Origin: Clitopilus passeckerianus | Lineage: Eukaryota; Basidiomycota; Agaricomycetes; Agaricales; Entolomataceae | DNA length: 64,000 bases | Reading direction: 5' to 3' | Assembly: GCA_944990035.1 (NCBI GenBank) | Contig: CALYLX010000066.1 | Coordinates: 186,001 to 250,000 of the forward strand | Shown here: positions 11,899 to 24,130 of the stretch, piece by piece | How the letters are laid out: each line of letters opens with the position of its first letter | Numbering within the stretch: the first letter of the stretch is position 1 | Position numbers and translations under genes: made by a program | Notes under the pieces: generated by a model | Told to the model about the DNA's origin: nothing | The model's input: only the letters and a program-made list of their open reading frames with translations | Database searches by the model: none

Positions 11899-12806
11899 TC
11901 ATCGAGGGAGCAGGCTGCTGGCACCACGGAGAGCTAACGAACCCCCTAGTCTAATGGTTTGTGTGCCGCCTGGGAAATACGCAGCAACATAGGTAATCAA
12001 GGCGATCACTTGTACGACACCAGCCAACAGTGAGCCTAAGTAAGACTTGGCCTGTGGAGAATTGTGAGATGTAACGAATAATGTATAGTGGAGGAACGTA
12101 CCCCAAGGGAGAAGTATAATGTAAGCCCAAGGCTGGAGAAATAAACGGCGGTGAATGGAAGGCGCTCTTTTGAGACGAGATGCTTGACGTGATTAACCGG
12201 ACCTATAAGAACAGAGAAGCTGTTGCACAGTGAGCCCAAGAACTGACAAATATGAAATGGTAGCGCACGCACCCAAACATGACCAGAAGGCTCCCAAGGC
12301 TAAGGAGTTGTGGTGGATACTACTAAACATTCGGCTATCTGTGGAGAAGCTGGGTTAACATACCTGAAGGAAAGTGCGAATTTCGATGGTCTAGGAGGCA
12401 AGTAAGTAAACCAGATCAGCTGCGCTATTGGCTGCGGAGGAGACGTACTTGAACGGCAGGTAAGGCAGTGATAGAAAAGCAACGAAGAAGCAGACACCGG
12501 CTCCAATCAAACATCCTCCAAAACCTAGCAATCTAATAAGAGGTTAGACCAGTCCATTAAGCAGGTACTTCCACAGGATTACCTCTCCCAGCTGGAAAGA
12601 GCAAAGTAAGCTTCGTCTTCGTTAGATCGCGCGTTGGACCGAAGGGGTATGTAATCGCCAGCGAGGGTATTGTAGAATCGTGAGAATGGGTTTGACCCTT
12701 GCTGTTGCGGCTGCTGGCCTGCAGCCGAGTCGTCGTTGTTACCGCGAGCCCATCGAAATTGCGAAAGATTTGAGCGGAACGTCTGCTCTGACGACGGCGC
12801 AGGCAT
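11899..12806 (-). CDS. SFT2: Sft2-family Golgi/endosome transport membrane protein
   Basis: Sft2 proteins are four-helix Golgi membrane proteins that help endosome-derived vesicles fuse with the Golgi. The start chosen, MPAPSSEQTFRSNLSQFRWARG, has the FR..LS...WAR pattern of the family. A variable cytosolic segment follows, rich in Gln, Asp and Ser. The helices are then visible: LLGFGGCLIGAGVCFFVAFLSL; one ending FSVLIGPVNHVKHLVSKERL; PFTAVYFSSLGLTLYFSLG; and a last helix LLAGVVQVIALITYVAAYFP followed by GGTQTIR. GPVNH.KHL.SKERLPFTA.YF is the diagnostic core. The gene has several introns of 45-60 nt, and the last exon begins at about 12046. The frame is open upstream to 12926, but those residues do not fit the family. 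It is divergent from leucyl-tRNA synthetase. Confidence 0.9.
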
Positions 12807-13072
12807 TACGGTTAACTCTGAAGGGGATGCTGGGGCTGTTGACAAACAAACCACTACAAAGACAGTTATGAGCGAACACGTAAGCAAGATAAGATAAAAA
12901 TGATAATAACAATCAATTTTTATCATTATTTTTATTTTTTCCTCTTTCCTTATACGTTATTAGATCGATAATTGCAAAGATTCCGACTTTAATTCTTTCC
13001 AGTATCTGGACTCGTCCGTTAAGGACTTTAAAGTCTAATTTTCAAAGTTTTCGTCCAGCTTTTCTGTCTTCG
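12807..13072. promoter_or_regulatory. Divergent promoter, SFT2 / leucyl-tRNA synthetase
   Basis: The two start codons are about 266 bp apart on opposite strands. The middle holds a long T-rich, A-poor run on the + strand (about 12910-12950), typical of nucleosome-depleted fungal promoters. No TATA box is obvious. Confidence 0.6.
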
Positions 13073-16000
13073 ATGTCCCAGACGATAGAGTTGGCGCAGG
13101 TACGTGGCATCCTTGACATCGCCCTCAACATCCTCCTCACCGATCTCGACGATGTAGACCGCCAAACGAGATTATCTTCAATCTCTAGAAAAGCAGTATC
13201 AGGGAAGATGGCAAAATGAACACCTCTTTGAGGTCAATGCACCCTCTCAGGAGGACGTCTCTGGCCTATCCCCTGCAGAAATCCAAGAGAAATACCCTCG
13301 ATGGTTCGGCAACTTTCCATATCCTTACATGAACGGAAGTTTGCACTTGGGACATGCATTCACCATCTCCAAGATCGAATTTGCTGCAGGATACCAGCGA
13401 ATGCTTGGAAAACGCGTCCTATTCCCTCATGGGTTCCACGTCACTGGCATGCCCATTAAGGTGCGAATACTCATTTCACCCTTGTGAATATGACTCATGA
13501 AGCAGTTCTAGGCATCTTCAGACAAAATCATTCGTGAGATGGAGTTGTTCGGAGACGAATTTCAGCGCTACGAGCAGGTAGAGGCCGAGTTGGAGGCACA
13601 GAAGGAAAAGGAAGAGGCTGAAAAAGAAGCAGCAGCCGATACCTCCGGCGCACCAGCAGACAAGGCGAAAGCAAAGAAGGGGAAGATTGTCGCAAAATCT
13701 ACTGGTCACAAATACCAGTTCCAGATCATGGAATCCCTTGGTTTCTCTCGGACTGATATAAAACAGTTTGCCGATCCTCAACACTGGCTGAAAGTCTTCC
13801 CTCCCATCGCCATCGTATGTCCCAGCTTTCTTAACCTTATATTTGCCACTTAACATTGGTATAGGCCGATAACAATTCATTTGGCTCACGGATAGACTGG
13901 AGGCGTACATTCATTACCACGGATGCCAACCCCTACTATGACGCGTTCGTGCGCTGGCAGGTGAACAAACTGCACAAACTGGGCAAAATCAAGTTCGGCG
14001 AACGATATACTATCTACAGTCCTAAAGATGGTCAACCTTGTATGGACCACGACCGACAGGATGGTGAAGGTGTAGGGCCGCAGGAGTACACTGGCATCAA
14101 GATGGAGGTAGTCGAATGGAGTCCAGCTGCGAAGGAGACCATTGAGAAGGCCGCCAATGGCAGGAAGGTTTTCCTTGTCGCTGCAACTTTGCGACCAGAG
14201 ACAATGTACGTGAACGTCAAAAACGGTTTAAGGATCTTCATTAATTTTCTGCAGGTACGGCCAGACTAACTGTTTTGTGGGCACCGCCATCAAGTATGGC
14301 GTCTTCGCGATTAACGACAAAGAGGCGTTTGTCTGCACCCATCGCGCTGCTCGTAACATGGCATTCCAAGGAACCTCACAACCTCACGGTGAGGTCAACC
14401 AATTGACTGAAGTTGATGGTGCCAAATTGATTGGAACGAAGATCAAAGCACCTTACGCTATCAATCCCGAGGTCCACGTCCTTCCTATGGACAACGTTCT
14501 TGCCACAAAGGTCAGTCGGCCGATTTTATATCCTTTGCATCCGCCTGAATTCGCACATAGGGTACTGGGGTTGTGACTTCCGTCCCCTCTGACTCTCCTG
14601 ACGATGCTGCCACTCTCTTCGACTTGCGCAAGAAGGCGGCTTACTACGGCATTGAACCCTCTTGGGCTGCCATTGATCCCGTCCCCGTCATCTCCACGCC
14701 TGCGTACGGCGACCTCTGCGCCCCAACCCTGCTCAAACAGCTGAAGATTCAGTCTCAGAAAGACGTGAAGCAACTGACAGAGGCTAAAGAGCTTGCATAC
14801 AAGGAGGGTTTCTATAACGGAACTATGCTTGTCGGCGAGTTCAAGGGTCTCAGCGTGCAGGAGGCCAAACCGAAAGTCAGGGAGAGTATGATTAACGCTG
14901 GTTTGGCGTTCGCATATGCAGAACCTGAGGGCTTCGTGTTGAGTCGTAGTGCAGATGAGTGTGTCGTCGCCCTCATGGATCAGTGGTATTTGGATTACGG
15001 AGAGGAGCAGTGGAGGGAGCAGGTTGAAGGGTAAGCTGAGCTCGTATATCCCGCTTTTGTCTTGAACTGATTGTCAATAGATTGTTGAAAGGCATGAACA
15101 CATACACCCCGGAGACTCGACACGGTTTTGAAAAGACCTTGGCGTGGCTCAACAAGTGGGCCTGTGCTCGTACCTATGGATTGGGATCAAAACTTCCCTG
15201 GGACCATAACTTCCTCGTCGAGTCATTGAGTGACTCCACCATTTACATGACCTATTACACCGTCGCTCAACTCCTTCATGGTACGCATTATCTTTAGATT
15301 ATCTGATAGGCTGTTAAAATCTCCCTCTTAGAGAGCAGCATTGATGGCTCCAAGCCAGGACCCCTCGGCATCACCCCCGACCAAATGACCGACGAGATTT
15401 GGGAGTACGTGTTCTGTGATGGACCATTCCCCGAACCATCTCCCATACCTCGGGAGAAGGCCGACGCCCTCAAACACGAGTACTCCTACTTCTATCCCTT
15501 CAACGTCCGTTCCTCTGCTAAGGATCTAATTCCTAACCATTTGACATTCTGTCTGTACAACCACGCTCAATTTTCCCTGCCGAGAAATTCCCCTTGAGCA
15601 TGCGCACAAATGGACACCTGATGCTTAATGGAAAGAAGATGAGCAAGAGCACCGGCAACTCGTTGACGCTGAGAGAGGCTATCGAGAAGTTCGGTGCTGA
15701 TGCCACCAGGTTATCTCTTGCTGATGCGGGAGACGGTATGGAGGATGCAAACTTTGAAGAGAAGACCGCTAATGCCAATATCCTGAGGGTTCACACCTTA
15801 CTGGGATGGTGTGAGGTTGGATCATCCCTTCTCGCTCCACCGTAACAGCACTAAATGTTTGTAACAACAGGAGACCGTCAAGGATCAGGCTAACTTGCGT
15901 CAAGGAGCCAAGAACTATCATGACACAGTGTTTGAGAATGAGGTCAACGACCTCATCAACACCACGAAGAGTCATTACGAAGCGTATGTCACTTCTTTAT

Positions 16001-16893
16001 CAAGATTCGCCTAACTCGACCCCCAACAGAACCAACTACAAGGATGCTCTCAAGTATGGCTTCTACGAACTTCAAACCGCCAGGGACTGGTATCGTGAAG
16101 TCACCTCCGACGTTGGAATGCACGCTGATCTCATCTTGAACTGGATGCGTGTCGCTGCCCTTCTCGTTACTCCTATCGCACCCCACTTCGCCGAGCACAT
16201 CTGGTCTGGGATTCTCAAGAACCCTGACTCCATCCAGAATGCTCTCTGGCCTACCCCCAAGACCCCTGTTGACGCTGCTATTCTCGAAGCATTGACTTAC
16301 ATGCGTGGCACAGTCAAGACCATCCGAGATGCCGAAGGCTCTCTGATAAAGATGGTTAGCAAGGCAAAGAGTAAGAAGGGTGGCGCTGGTGATGTCGCTA
16401 TGCCATATGACCCCAAGAAGCCTAAGAGCGTCAGGATTTACGTCGCGACATCTTTCCCCGAGTGGCAGGATACTTGCGTCCAGGCCATCCAGGAGGCGTA
16501 CAACGAGAAGGAAAACTCCGTCGATGATGCCAAGGTCAGAGAGTTCATCACACAGAAGGGTTTGATCAAGGACAAGAGGGCCATGCCATTCGTCCAGATG
16601 TTCAAGGTATGCCATTTCTCCACTTGCCCTAGGTATGGTCATTGATCAAGCTTGTTCAGAAACGAATGCAGCAATTCGGTGCCCAGACCGCCTTCCGTCG
16701 ATCACTGCCCTTCTCCGAGAAGGAAGTTCTGTTCGAGATGCTACCATACCTCAAGAAAACTCTAGGCCTGGTAGATGCCGACGTTCTTCTCGTTGATGAG
16801 GCAAGGCAGAGGGAAGGCCAGCCAGGCTTCACCAAGAACATCATCGACAATTCAGAACCAGGCAACCCGGCTTTTGAATACTACAATGTATAA
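13073..16893 (+). CDS. CDC60: Leucyl-tRNA synthetase, cytosolic
   Basis: This class I synthetase charges tRNA-Leu for cytosolic translation. The first exon encodes only MSQTIELAQ, then an intron to 13147. The sequence then has [16 protein letters not shown] (HIGH motif), the CP1 editing domain with [12 protein letters not shown] and [15 protein letters not shown], then [27 protein letters not shown] (KMSKS loop, about 15634) and [15 protein letters not shown]. The anticodon-binding part contains [23 protein letters not shown]. It ends [10 protein letters not shown]. There are about eleven exons, and the length fits the archaeal/eukaryotic type of about 1,090 residues. One base appears to be missing between 15567 and 15568: the frame LYNHA must shift to reach [19 protein letters not shown] 44-nt alternative intron (15555-15598) would restore the frame but delete this conserved strand. 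Confidence 0.95.
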
Positions 16894-17160
16894 AGTGTAT
16901 ACTCCCCTAAGCATGTATATTGGGAATTAGTCTAGTAATTCATCAAGGATGGTTAATCGGTCTTCAGATTGAAGTTCATAATTAAATTGCATGTAAGCAG
17001 TGCACATTGAATTATTATTTGGTAAAATTCGCTCGCAAGTTTGCACAAGTCGTCTAATAAATACCGTGTTGTCATAATGTAGGATACTGTGCCAAATGAT
17101 GTCTCGCCGGTCAGACCTTGGGTCGGTCCTGTCTGATTGTAAACAGACAGAATAGTATCA
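16894..17160. terminator. Convergent 3' region, leucyl-tRNA synthetase / MFS transporter
   Basis: Both neighbouring genes end here, 267 bp apart. The sequence is A/T-rich with several ATAATAAAT-like stretches (about 17050) that could serve polyadenylation on the + strand. Confidence 0.35.
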
Positions 17161-18946
17161 TCATCCATTCATCCCCAGAATGGACCAGAATGATGCCTCG
17201 AAGCCCTTGTGAGGGTCGAAGGACTCTGGCTTCTGGTTTTTGGTAACTCCCAAATTGATAGATGTTACAACTGGTCAAATGATCAGAGACTTGCTTCAAG
17301 ATTTTCATGGAAAGGTAGCCTTACTTGTCAGTCCAATGGTTGCTCCAAGCTGGATGGCGGTATACATCACTGCGCTTACAACACCGCCTGATTCCGCCCT
17401 CGTGTCGACCATCACAGTTGCAAGGCATGCGACATAGGCAAAACCAGCGCCGCCGAATCCAATGACGGCGCCTGTGAAGATGTGAGACCAGTACTTGTCA
17501 GGGGTGTCTGCGAATGCGAAGAGGACGGCACCAGCTCCCATCAGAACTTGGCCCAATATCAGAAGCCAGCGACGCGGTAACTTAAGAGCGAAGACGCCAG
17601 CGAGGTACTCTGCTATGCCACTGCAAAGCCTGAATGGGATAGAACGTAAGGCTGCTGAGAGATAGGACGTTTGCCAGAGCCCCTGTGGTCAGATGTTAAC
17701 CAACTGGCTCGCAGGCGGTAGATCTCGCGCTCACAGTAAACAGGGATATGCACAGGATCTGAGCGCCATACGCATACCAAAATATGCTTAGGCCGTAGAA
17801 GAAGAGAGGTGTGAACCGCCATGTCCATATCGAGGGAGGCAGCGCGGGGTTCTCGACGTAATTTTCTATTAATAGGAATGTGCCAAATAACACCACAGAG
17901 ATGATCAAGGTTGCTAGAATCTGGGCAGAGTTCCAACCTGGAATCTGCATCAGCCAACACCAGGCAGGGATCTTCAAAAGAGGCTTACCGGCTACATTTC
18001 CTTGGGAAATGGCATACGAGAATAGGCAGAGCGCTGCTGTAAATGTAAGAACTCCAGGGAAGTCAACCTTGCGCCAGTCAAATCGAGCAGAGGTCTTGTA
18101 TGACGGCAGAAGGAACCACGAAGCAACAGCATAGGGGATGATCAGTATAGCCATGATGTAGAAGCCTAGTTCAGGTTATAAGCCAAAGCCTATTCTTGGA
18201 TAAGAACAACCTACCCCATCGCCAGGTCGAGTATGTGGCCAAGAGGCCTCCTAAAACGATACCGGTCGTAGCACCGATACTGGCCACACCAACGTAGATC
18301 CCAAGGGCATTGCTCTTTTTTGATGCGTCAGGGTACGTTCTGTTGAGCATGGCAATGGCGGTCGGAACATTCATTGCGTTGCCTGCGTACATGATATCAA
18401 ATCCATATTCCGACGAGCCGCAAAGGCGCCTACCTATTCCTTGAATTGCTGCCATCACAATAGAGACGGCTGGACTGGGACTGGCCCCGAAAGGAATGGC
18501 CAGAAGGCCTATCAGTAGAGTCCCAAGGACAAACGGGGGCTTGGGGTCATGGACGTCGGCTATCCGTCCCATGATAAGCATCGTAGAAGCGTAAGTCAGA
18601 GTGTAAGCAGAGACCATCCATTGGTCTGTTCCTGCTGGGAAATGAAGGTCGAGAGATATCTACATGGGGTTTTTAGTGCGACATTTATCAAGGGAAACTC
18701 TAAGATACAGACCTTGGGTAATGCGCCGAATACGACTGAAGGATAGGCACCATTGAGAACGGAAGAAATGCACAGAATAGCGAGCACGATAAGGCGACGT
18801 TTTGGTGAGAGGTCAACTACTAGGTCTGGGGTTGTGGACGCTGATTGCTGTTCCTCATGAACTGAGTATTTACTCTCATGATCCAAACTGCGCTTCTCTG
18901 GATCGCTGGAGGCAACGGACTGGCGTGTTGCAGCATTGGTGTCCAT
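17161..18946 (-). CDS. Major facilitator superfamily transporter (drug:H+ antiporter type)
   Basis: This is a polytopic plasma-membrane transporter of the fungal DHA/ATR1-like group. An acidic and Ser-rich N-terminus (MDTNAATRQSVASSDPEKRS) precedes helix 1, RLIVLAILCISSVLNGAYPS. Helix 2 is followed by MLIMGRIADVHDPKPP, which is the loop 2-3 G...AD..GRK-type signature in a weakened form. Further helices include SIGATTGIVLGGLLATYSTW (motif C region), MAILIIPYAVASWFLLPS and LLILGQVLMGAGAVLFAFAD. The end is SILGMNG. Introns are about 50 nt; one at 18383-18433 has no stop codon in frame. The substrate cannot be told from sequence. No biosynthetic genes flank it, so a general detoxification or small-molecule export role is only a guess. 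Confidence 0.88.
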
Positions 18947-20008
18947 CTGTGAGCGATATCACGCCGTGAGCTCAGATTCCTGAGCGAAGAGAAGAGGATC
19001 TTTAAATGTTTTTGCTGAATGCAGGGTCCTTCCCAGTTCGATGCACTTCTGCGTCAGGTGGGAAGGGTGAAGCCCCAAACTGCCAAACCTTTCAGGGCAG
19101 TCCCACTTCGAAATTAAATGTTGATCAGCATCTCTCCCGAAAGGTGACAAGGAAGTTCTGTAAGGAAATTGGGCGCTCGGGAGTGGAAGGTACAGAAGCT
19201 TTCGGAGGGGGCGCAGTTGGCAAGGCACCCTTTCCTTGTAACAAACGAGCTTTCATTCTAGGCAGAGGGTGAACAAGATTGTTGTGGCATCCGATTACCG
19301 CCATCGTCGCGGGAAGATCTCGCCCTGTCGGCCGAGCGGCTGGCTCAAATGAAGAGATCCAACTCCACATGAATGCGCTAGAATCTGACTGAAAGATAAA
19401 CGATTAGAGGTGCAGACGAATTGCGTACACTCTGCCGGCAGTCCGATCAAGTAGTGAGATCTGACTTCCGCGAATTTCAGATGTCGCTCTGCGAGAAATC
19501 AAGTCAGTCGCAAATCCTCTTCAAGCGGATGTGTGTCCATTCCAGGAATGTCCTGCTGAAGCCCGAAATCGGAACTTTATCGTTACTGACAAGAACAGCT
19601 CAGAGGGGGTGTGAGCTGTGCCACAAGGTACTCCCCAGTCAATCTCCGTTAATGTAGCATTGAAGAATGATATTAACGACGTGAGAAGGATAGATGTGCG
19701 CAAGGATGTGCGAGCTTGAGCCAGTAGGAGTCAACAGGCTAAAGGTTCTTGCTGAGGTCAACGTGTAGGTGGGGCAGGAGCAGTAGTGCAGAGCCTGAAG
19801 CTTGAAGTCCAGAAACTTTGGATCATCTCAAAACCTTCCCAGTGGATTCTGCGAAGTACTTCGCCAATGCATGGCCTGAAGAAGGTCTGCAAGCCGACTG
19901 TGTGGCACGCCGCACAGACCAACCAGCCCCACGTTACCCCATTCACCATCGTGACCACGTGATCGACGCGTCTTTTATCCTTTGCTGTCACCACGACCAC
20001 TAAACGCG
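18947..20008. other. Intergenic region, 1.06 kb, between divergent genes
   Basis: It separates the MFS transporter (-) from the unknown protein (+), so it must hold both promoters. Several ORFs of 60-89 codons on both strands look random. I see no repeat or RNA gene. Confidence 0.5.
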
Positions 20009-21038
20009 ATGCCAGGACCCTGCAATACCAAACGGAAAGGAAAGGGCGTTAAGAAAGCACCGAAAAATAGACCACAAAAGGCTGGGCCACCTTCAAGACC
20101 TCCTCAGCGATCGTACTCGAAGGAGCATAACCGAGCTTCTTCGACACAGGCGTCCTCCCCATTGCTTGCTCGTAACTCAAGGAATGTTCCGAATCCTGTA
20201 ACACCTATTAGGACATACAACCCTTACGAGTATGGTCATGAGGACTGCAAACAGCTCTCAGCTTCTGCGGTCTATGTGCCCGAAGAACCATTCATCCATG
20301 ATCCTGGTACCGGCCCTCGTGTACGCGACGCCCGGAGATTCCTCGAATCTAAATTCTTTGCGCAGCCACCTGCATGGGATGTGGGTAAATCTCACTTTAG
20401 ATGAGCTCATTTCTCTGATGCTTGGCTGGAAAAGGATCCAATGTGTGCTGAGCTTGCTCAAGAAGAGGTAATCCAGATGTTAATGACTATCCTGCCGGAA
20501 GAGACCGCGCTGGTGAGTCCTACTCAACGTTGTATTTTCTTAATCAAACTGAAATGTACCTTATAGGTGCTATGGTACAACAAGACCCGAGCGACAAGTC
20601 GGATATGTCCAGCCTGTCAAAGGCTCTACCATGTTGGGGACACACTGTCGGATCCAGTTCCATCGAAGAAGTCACAACCATCGTTGGCTCCCCAACCACC
20701 ACACCTAAGGCGAGAACAGGAGTTGAGCGGACTATGTAAATGCTTTCCGGTATTTGCTCCACTACTTGTGCTAATCATCGAGTACAGGTTCCCCTATGTG
20801 CTTCATTGTCGCCTGCTTCAATTATCCAGCCGCGATAAAATCTGCGTGGGGAAGAACCGAAGAAGAAATAGACGACGTAACATGGGAAGTGATAAATGGA
20901 CCTCCTGCAAGTAATACGAAGAACGAGACTGGTGTAACCTTGGGGTTGCTCATGAAAATGACACGACTTCATGATTTGGGTTTAGCAGAGCTGTGTTTGG
21001 GTATTGAAGGCGGTTTTGGGGTGGAGGATGAGAGCTAA
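20009..21038 (+). CDS. Conserved-looking protein of unknown function with basic N-terminus
   Basis: I do not recognise a named family. The protein of about 280 residues starts with a very basic tract (MPGPCNTKRKGKGVKKAPKN), consistent with nuclear or nucleolar targeting. It then has a polar linker and a structured part: YVPEEPFIHDPGTGPRVRDA, CAELAQEEVIQMLMTILPEE, and VLWYNKTRATSRICPACQRL with a CPAC pair that could be half of a zinc site. The C-terminal part is MCFIVACFNYPAAIKSAWGR...GLAELCLGIEGGFG. Introns of 54 nt (20383-20436) and about 54 nt (20513-20567), plus another near 20735-20790, keep one frame throughout, which supports a real gene. The nearest ATG after the divergent promoter was taken as start. 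Confidence 0.65.
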
Positions 21039-21793
21039 GAGCACGAGTTTTGGCTGACATCTGGAGAGCGATATACCATTCATCATGTAACATTAATCTC
21101 AATTACTCTATTAAAGTTGAATACACTACAGTATCAGTTGATTTTGCGGTGACAACGCAGTGTGTTGCCAACGGCCCGGAGCATCGTCATCGGGCCGCCT
21201 GTTCTGCTTCCAATACCCATGTTCCTGTCTTGACTCTTCTTGACCTGCAAGTCTGAGGGATGATGACCGCCTCAGTGATTGTAAGTGCCTCCAGGAACGA
21301 TCTGTGGGGTTGGAGACAGCAAAAGGCGTTTTCCCGGAGTCTGGAGAGATCAGAAGAACGGCAATCCCTACGACTTGGGATAAACTTCTTTCTTCAGGTT
21401 TAACCACGTTGCAATGCTCAGTATTAAAGCTCCTTTCAAACACGTTCGAGGCCTATGCTATACAATAGTCTCTGCGAAAGCCACCGACCGAATGTTTGCG
21501 GTAATGTGGATCTCGGGGAAATGTTTGTCAAAAGTTTCTCATGAATTCATCCACTACACCATGATCCGCCAAGGCATCAGCTAACCTCCCTGATATGGGT
21601 ACTACAACTTAGGTTTGAATTACCTCGACGACCTGGAGACAACGCAACAAACGGACCGCTTAAATCTTGTGACGGGCCGCTCTCTAGAACACTTCCCTAT
21701 GTTCCCTCGAACATTCCTTAAAACTCGGATATTCGACAAAGGCAGAATGTCGGAACTCACCCCAAGGTTGCATTCGACTGTAACGACAACGAC
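21039..21793. other. Intergenic region, 755 bp
   Basis: Nothing coding is visible. It should contain the terminator of the preceding gene and the GH28 promoter. A T-rich/CT-rich stretch lies shortly upstream of the GH28 start. Confidence 0.45.
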
Positions 21794-23714
21794 ATGAAGT
21801 TCAACACGTATCTGGCCTGTGCTGCGCTGCTTGCGGTCTCTGTGGACGCGAAGCCCAAACCACCCAAAGTCTGCGTGGTTGAGCATGAGAGGCATGGCAA
21901 GGACGACTCGCATAATATTCTGAAGGCGTTCAAGAAATGCCGCAAGAATGGAATCGTCATCTTTGAGAGGGAGGAGTACAATGCATGGACTCCCATCTCA
22001 CTCACCGACCTTGGTAAGTCTTAGTTCCAACTTTTTTTTGTTGACAGATGCTCATTCTGCCGATAGAAAACGTTGTTGTCCGCCTTGAAGGAAATCTGAA
22101 CCTTCCCAAGGACATTGCGACTGTTCAGCACGCAATAAACGTTACCCTGAACCAGCCGAGCGTACGCGACCTGACCTCCACTTTCTGTTCTCTTGTCTGA
22201 CGCGCTCCGACTCCTCAGACCTATGCAACACCTTGGTTCTACATCTCAGGAACCGACGTTAGCATCATTGGCTCAAGCAGCTCCAAGTGGGGCAGATTCA
22301 ACAGCTATGGTCAACAATGGTGGGACATTGGCAACAGGGTTTGTATCCGAGTTCTTCTGAGGCGGCAACGATTAACGGGATTGGTTTCTCTTCAGACTCT
22401 TCGACCTCAACTCGCCACCTTCAACGTTACCAATGGGTTCTTGAAGAATCTGAAGGTCATCAAACCCATTGCTTGGGGTTGGAACCTTCCTGGGCGCAAT
22501 ATTCGTGTGGAGAACCACTTTGTTGACGCTGCCCCTAATAATGGGACTCGCGACAACACCGTTGTAAGTACGAGTCTTCCTTGGACGGACATGCCCCTCA
22601 CCTGCCAACCTTGATACTAGAGCTTCCCGTTCAACACGTAAGTCGATCTTTTTCTATTAGTCTATGATTTACTGATACTTACACTGCCCCTTAGCGATGG
22701 TACTTGACTACTACCAACCAACTGACACGAGCTTACCTATAAAACAGGTTTTAATCTTTCTGGCCACAACATCACTGTCGATGGGTGGGTTGTTAGAAAC
22801 TGTTTTCTCCTTTCTTCGACTCATAGGACTGCAGATACTATGGACATAACGGAGACGATTGTATCTCTGTCATTAACGGTGCAAAGGACATCGTTGCTAA
22901 AAATGGGTACTGCGGTTTCTCGTCGCATGGCCTCTCGATCGGTTCGCTAGGAAAGGGTGGTGCAAATCATACCGTTCAGAACGTCTTATTCAAGAACTGG
23001 ACCATGGATGGTGCTGTCTATGGAGCACGAGTATGTCATTCCGGCACCCATAATCTGACTGGTCCAAGCCTGACGTTTTTCTAGTTCAAGAGCTGGACGG
23101 GCGGAAATGGCTTTGCGGACAACGTTGCCTGGGAGGACATTACTCTCATCAACGTGTCTACTGGTATTTTCATCACTCAAAAGTAGGCATCCCACCTTAT
23201 TCAAATACCATTGGCCTATACTAACTCGTTGCTAAAAGTTATTATGACCAAGATAAAGGCCCACGACCTCCCAACACCAACGAGACCAGCACCAAAGTAT
23301 CAAACTTCCGTTATAAGAACTTCAAGGGAACGCTTGGGACCAACTGGAGTGAGCCAAATGCGTACGAGATAATATGGACGAATCCTGACAGACCCTTTTA
23401 GCCGATGGAACTTGCATCAGCAACCCGTGCTGGAACTACGTACAAGGATTGGATGAACCCAAGTCTGTCATTTTCGACCTCTATCCAGGAACCGGTGAGC
23501 TCTGCATTATTACATTCAGCGGCGTTGTATACCAAACTCAACCTTTCTGTCAGCCCTAAATATCTCGCTTGCGGACATCCACATCCGGGACCACGATCAC
23601 TCAAAGACCACTGACGTTTTGTGTAATGCTACTGCATTGGCACCTGGGGAACAAAACACCCTGGGCTTCAAATGCGAAAACGGCCCTTTTATCGCGACGC
23701 CAATTAAGGCTTGA
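21794..23714 (+). CDS. Glycoside hydrolase family 28, secreted pectinase (exo-polygalacturonase type)
   Basis: GH28 enzymes hydrolyse galacturonan or rhamnogalacturonan by inversion. The first 19 residues (MKFNTYLACAALLAVSVDA) form a signal peptide. The right-handed beta-helix carries all four catalytic blocks: FNTDGFNLSG, HNGDDCISVINGA, SSHGLSIGSLGKGG and ARFKSWTGG, matching NTDG, DD, GHG and RxK. The early motif WNLPGRNIRVEN and many N-glycosylation sites (NVT, NLS, NHT, NWT, NVS, NIS) suit an extracellular enzyme. The C-terminal Cys pairs (CISNPCW and CNATAL...FKCENG) resemble exo-acting members. About a dozen introns of about 50-60 nt interrupt it; the last intron follows LYPGT. The protein has about 440 residues and ends IATPIKA. 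Exo versus rhamnogalacturonan specificity is not decided by sequence alone. Confidence 0.92.
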
Positions 23715-24130
23715 TTCAGCTGAAAATAAATACCCATTAATGTTATTGGTTGGTACACTCAATGTAGTAGTCGTGAGATTCTCCAACGAAAGATATTTCA
23801 TCCTGCTGGTGTGTGCTGGAAAAGTACAATCTTATTTCCCAGGCTTCGTGAAGAATTTGGGCCTGCCAGTGCAAACGTCAATGCCTATCATGAAACCTCC
23901 TTGCGTCGGGTCTATGGCCGACTCAGCAGCCACTGTATTGACAACCTGCTTTTTCCAAAAGAATATCATCTCAAGTCTTCAATGGTTGTCGTGATCGACG
24001 ACGTGATTTGCGAACTGAAAGTCTTGGCGAGGACATAAATTGCCGCTACATTGCCTTGTCTTCCCGTCCACATACATATACCCTACTGGCTTTTTCTGCC
24101 CTCTACCGTTCTTTACTTCAAGTCTTCAAG
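23715..24130. other. Intergenic region, 416 bp
   Basis: No gene is supported. It contains the GH28 3' end and the promoter of the cupredoxin-like gene. A CT-rich tract just before 24131 resembles a fungal transcription-start region. Confidence 0.45.
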
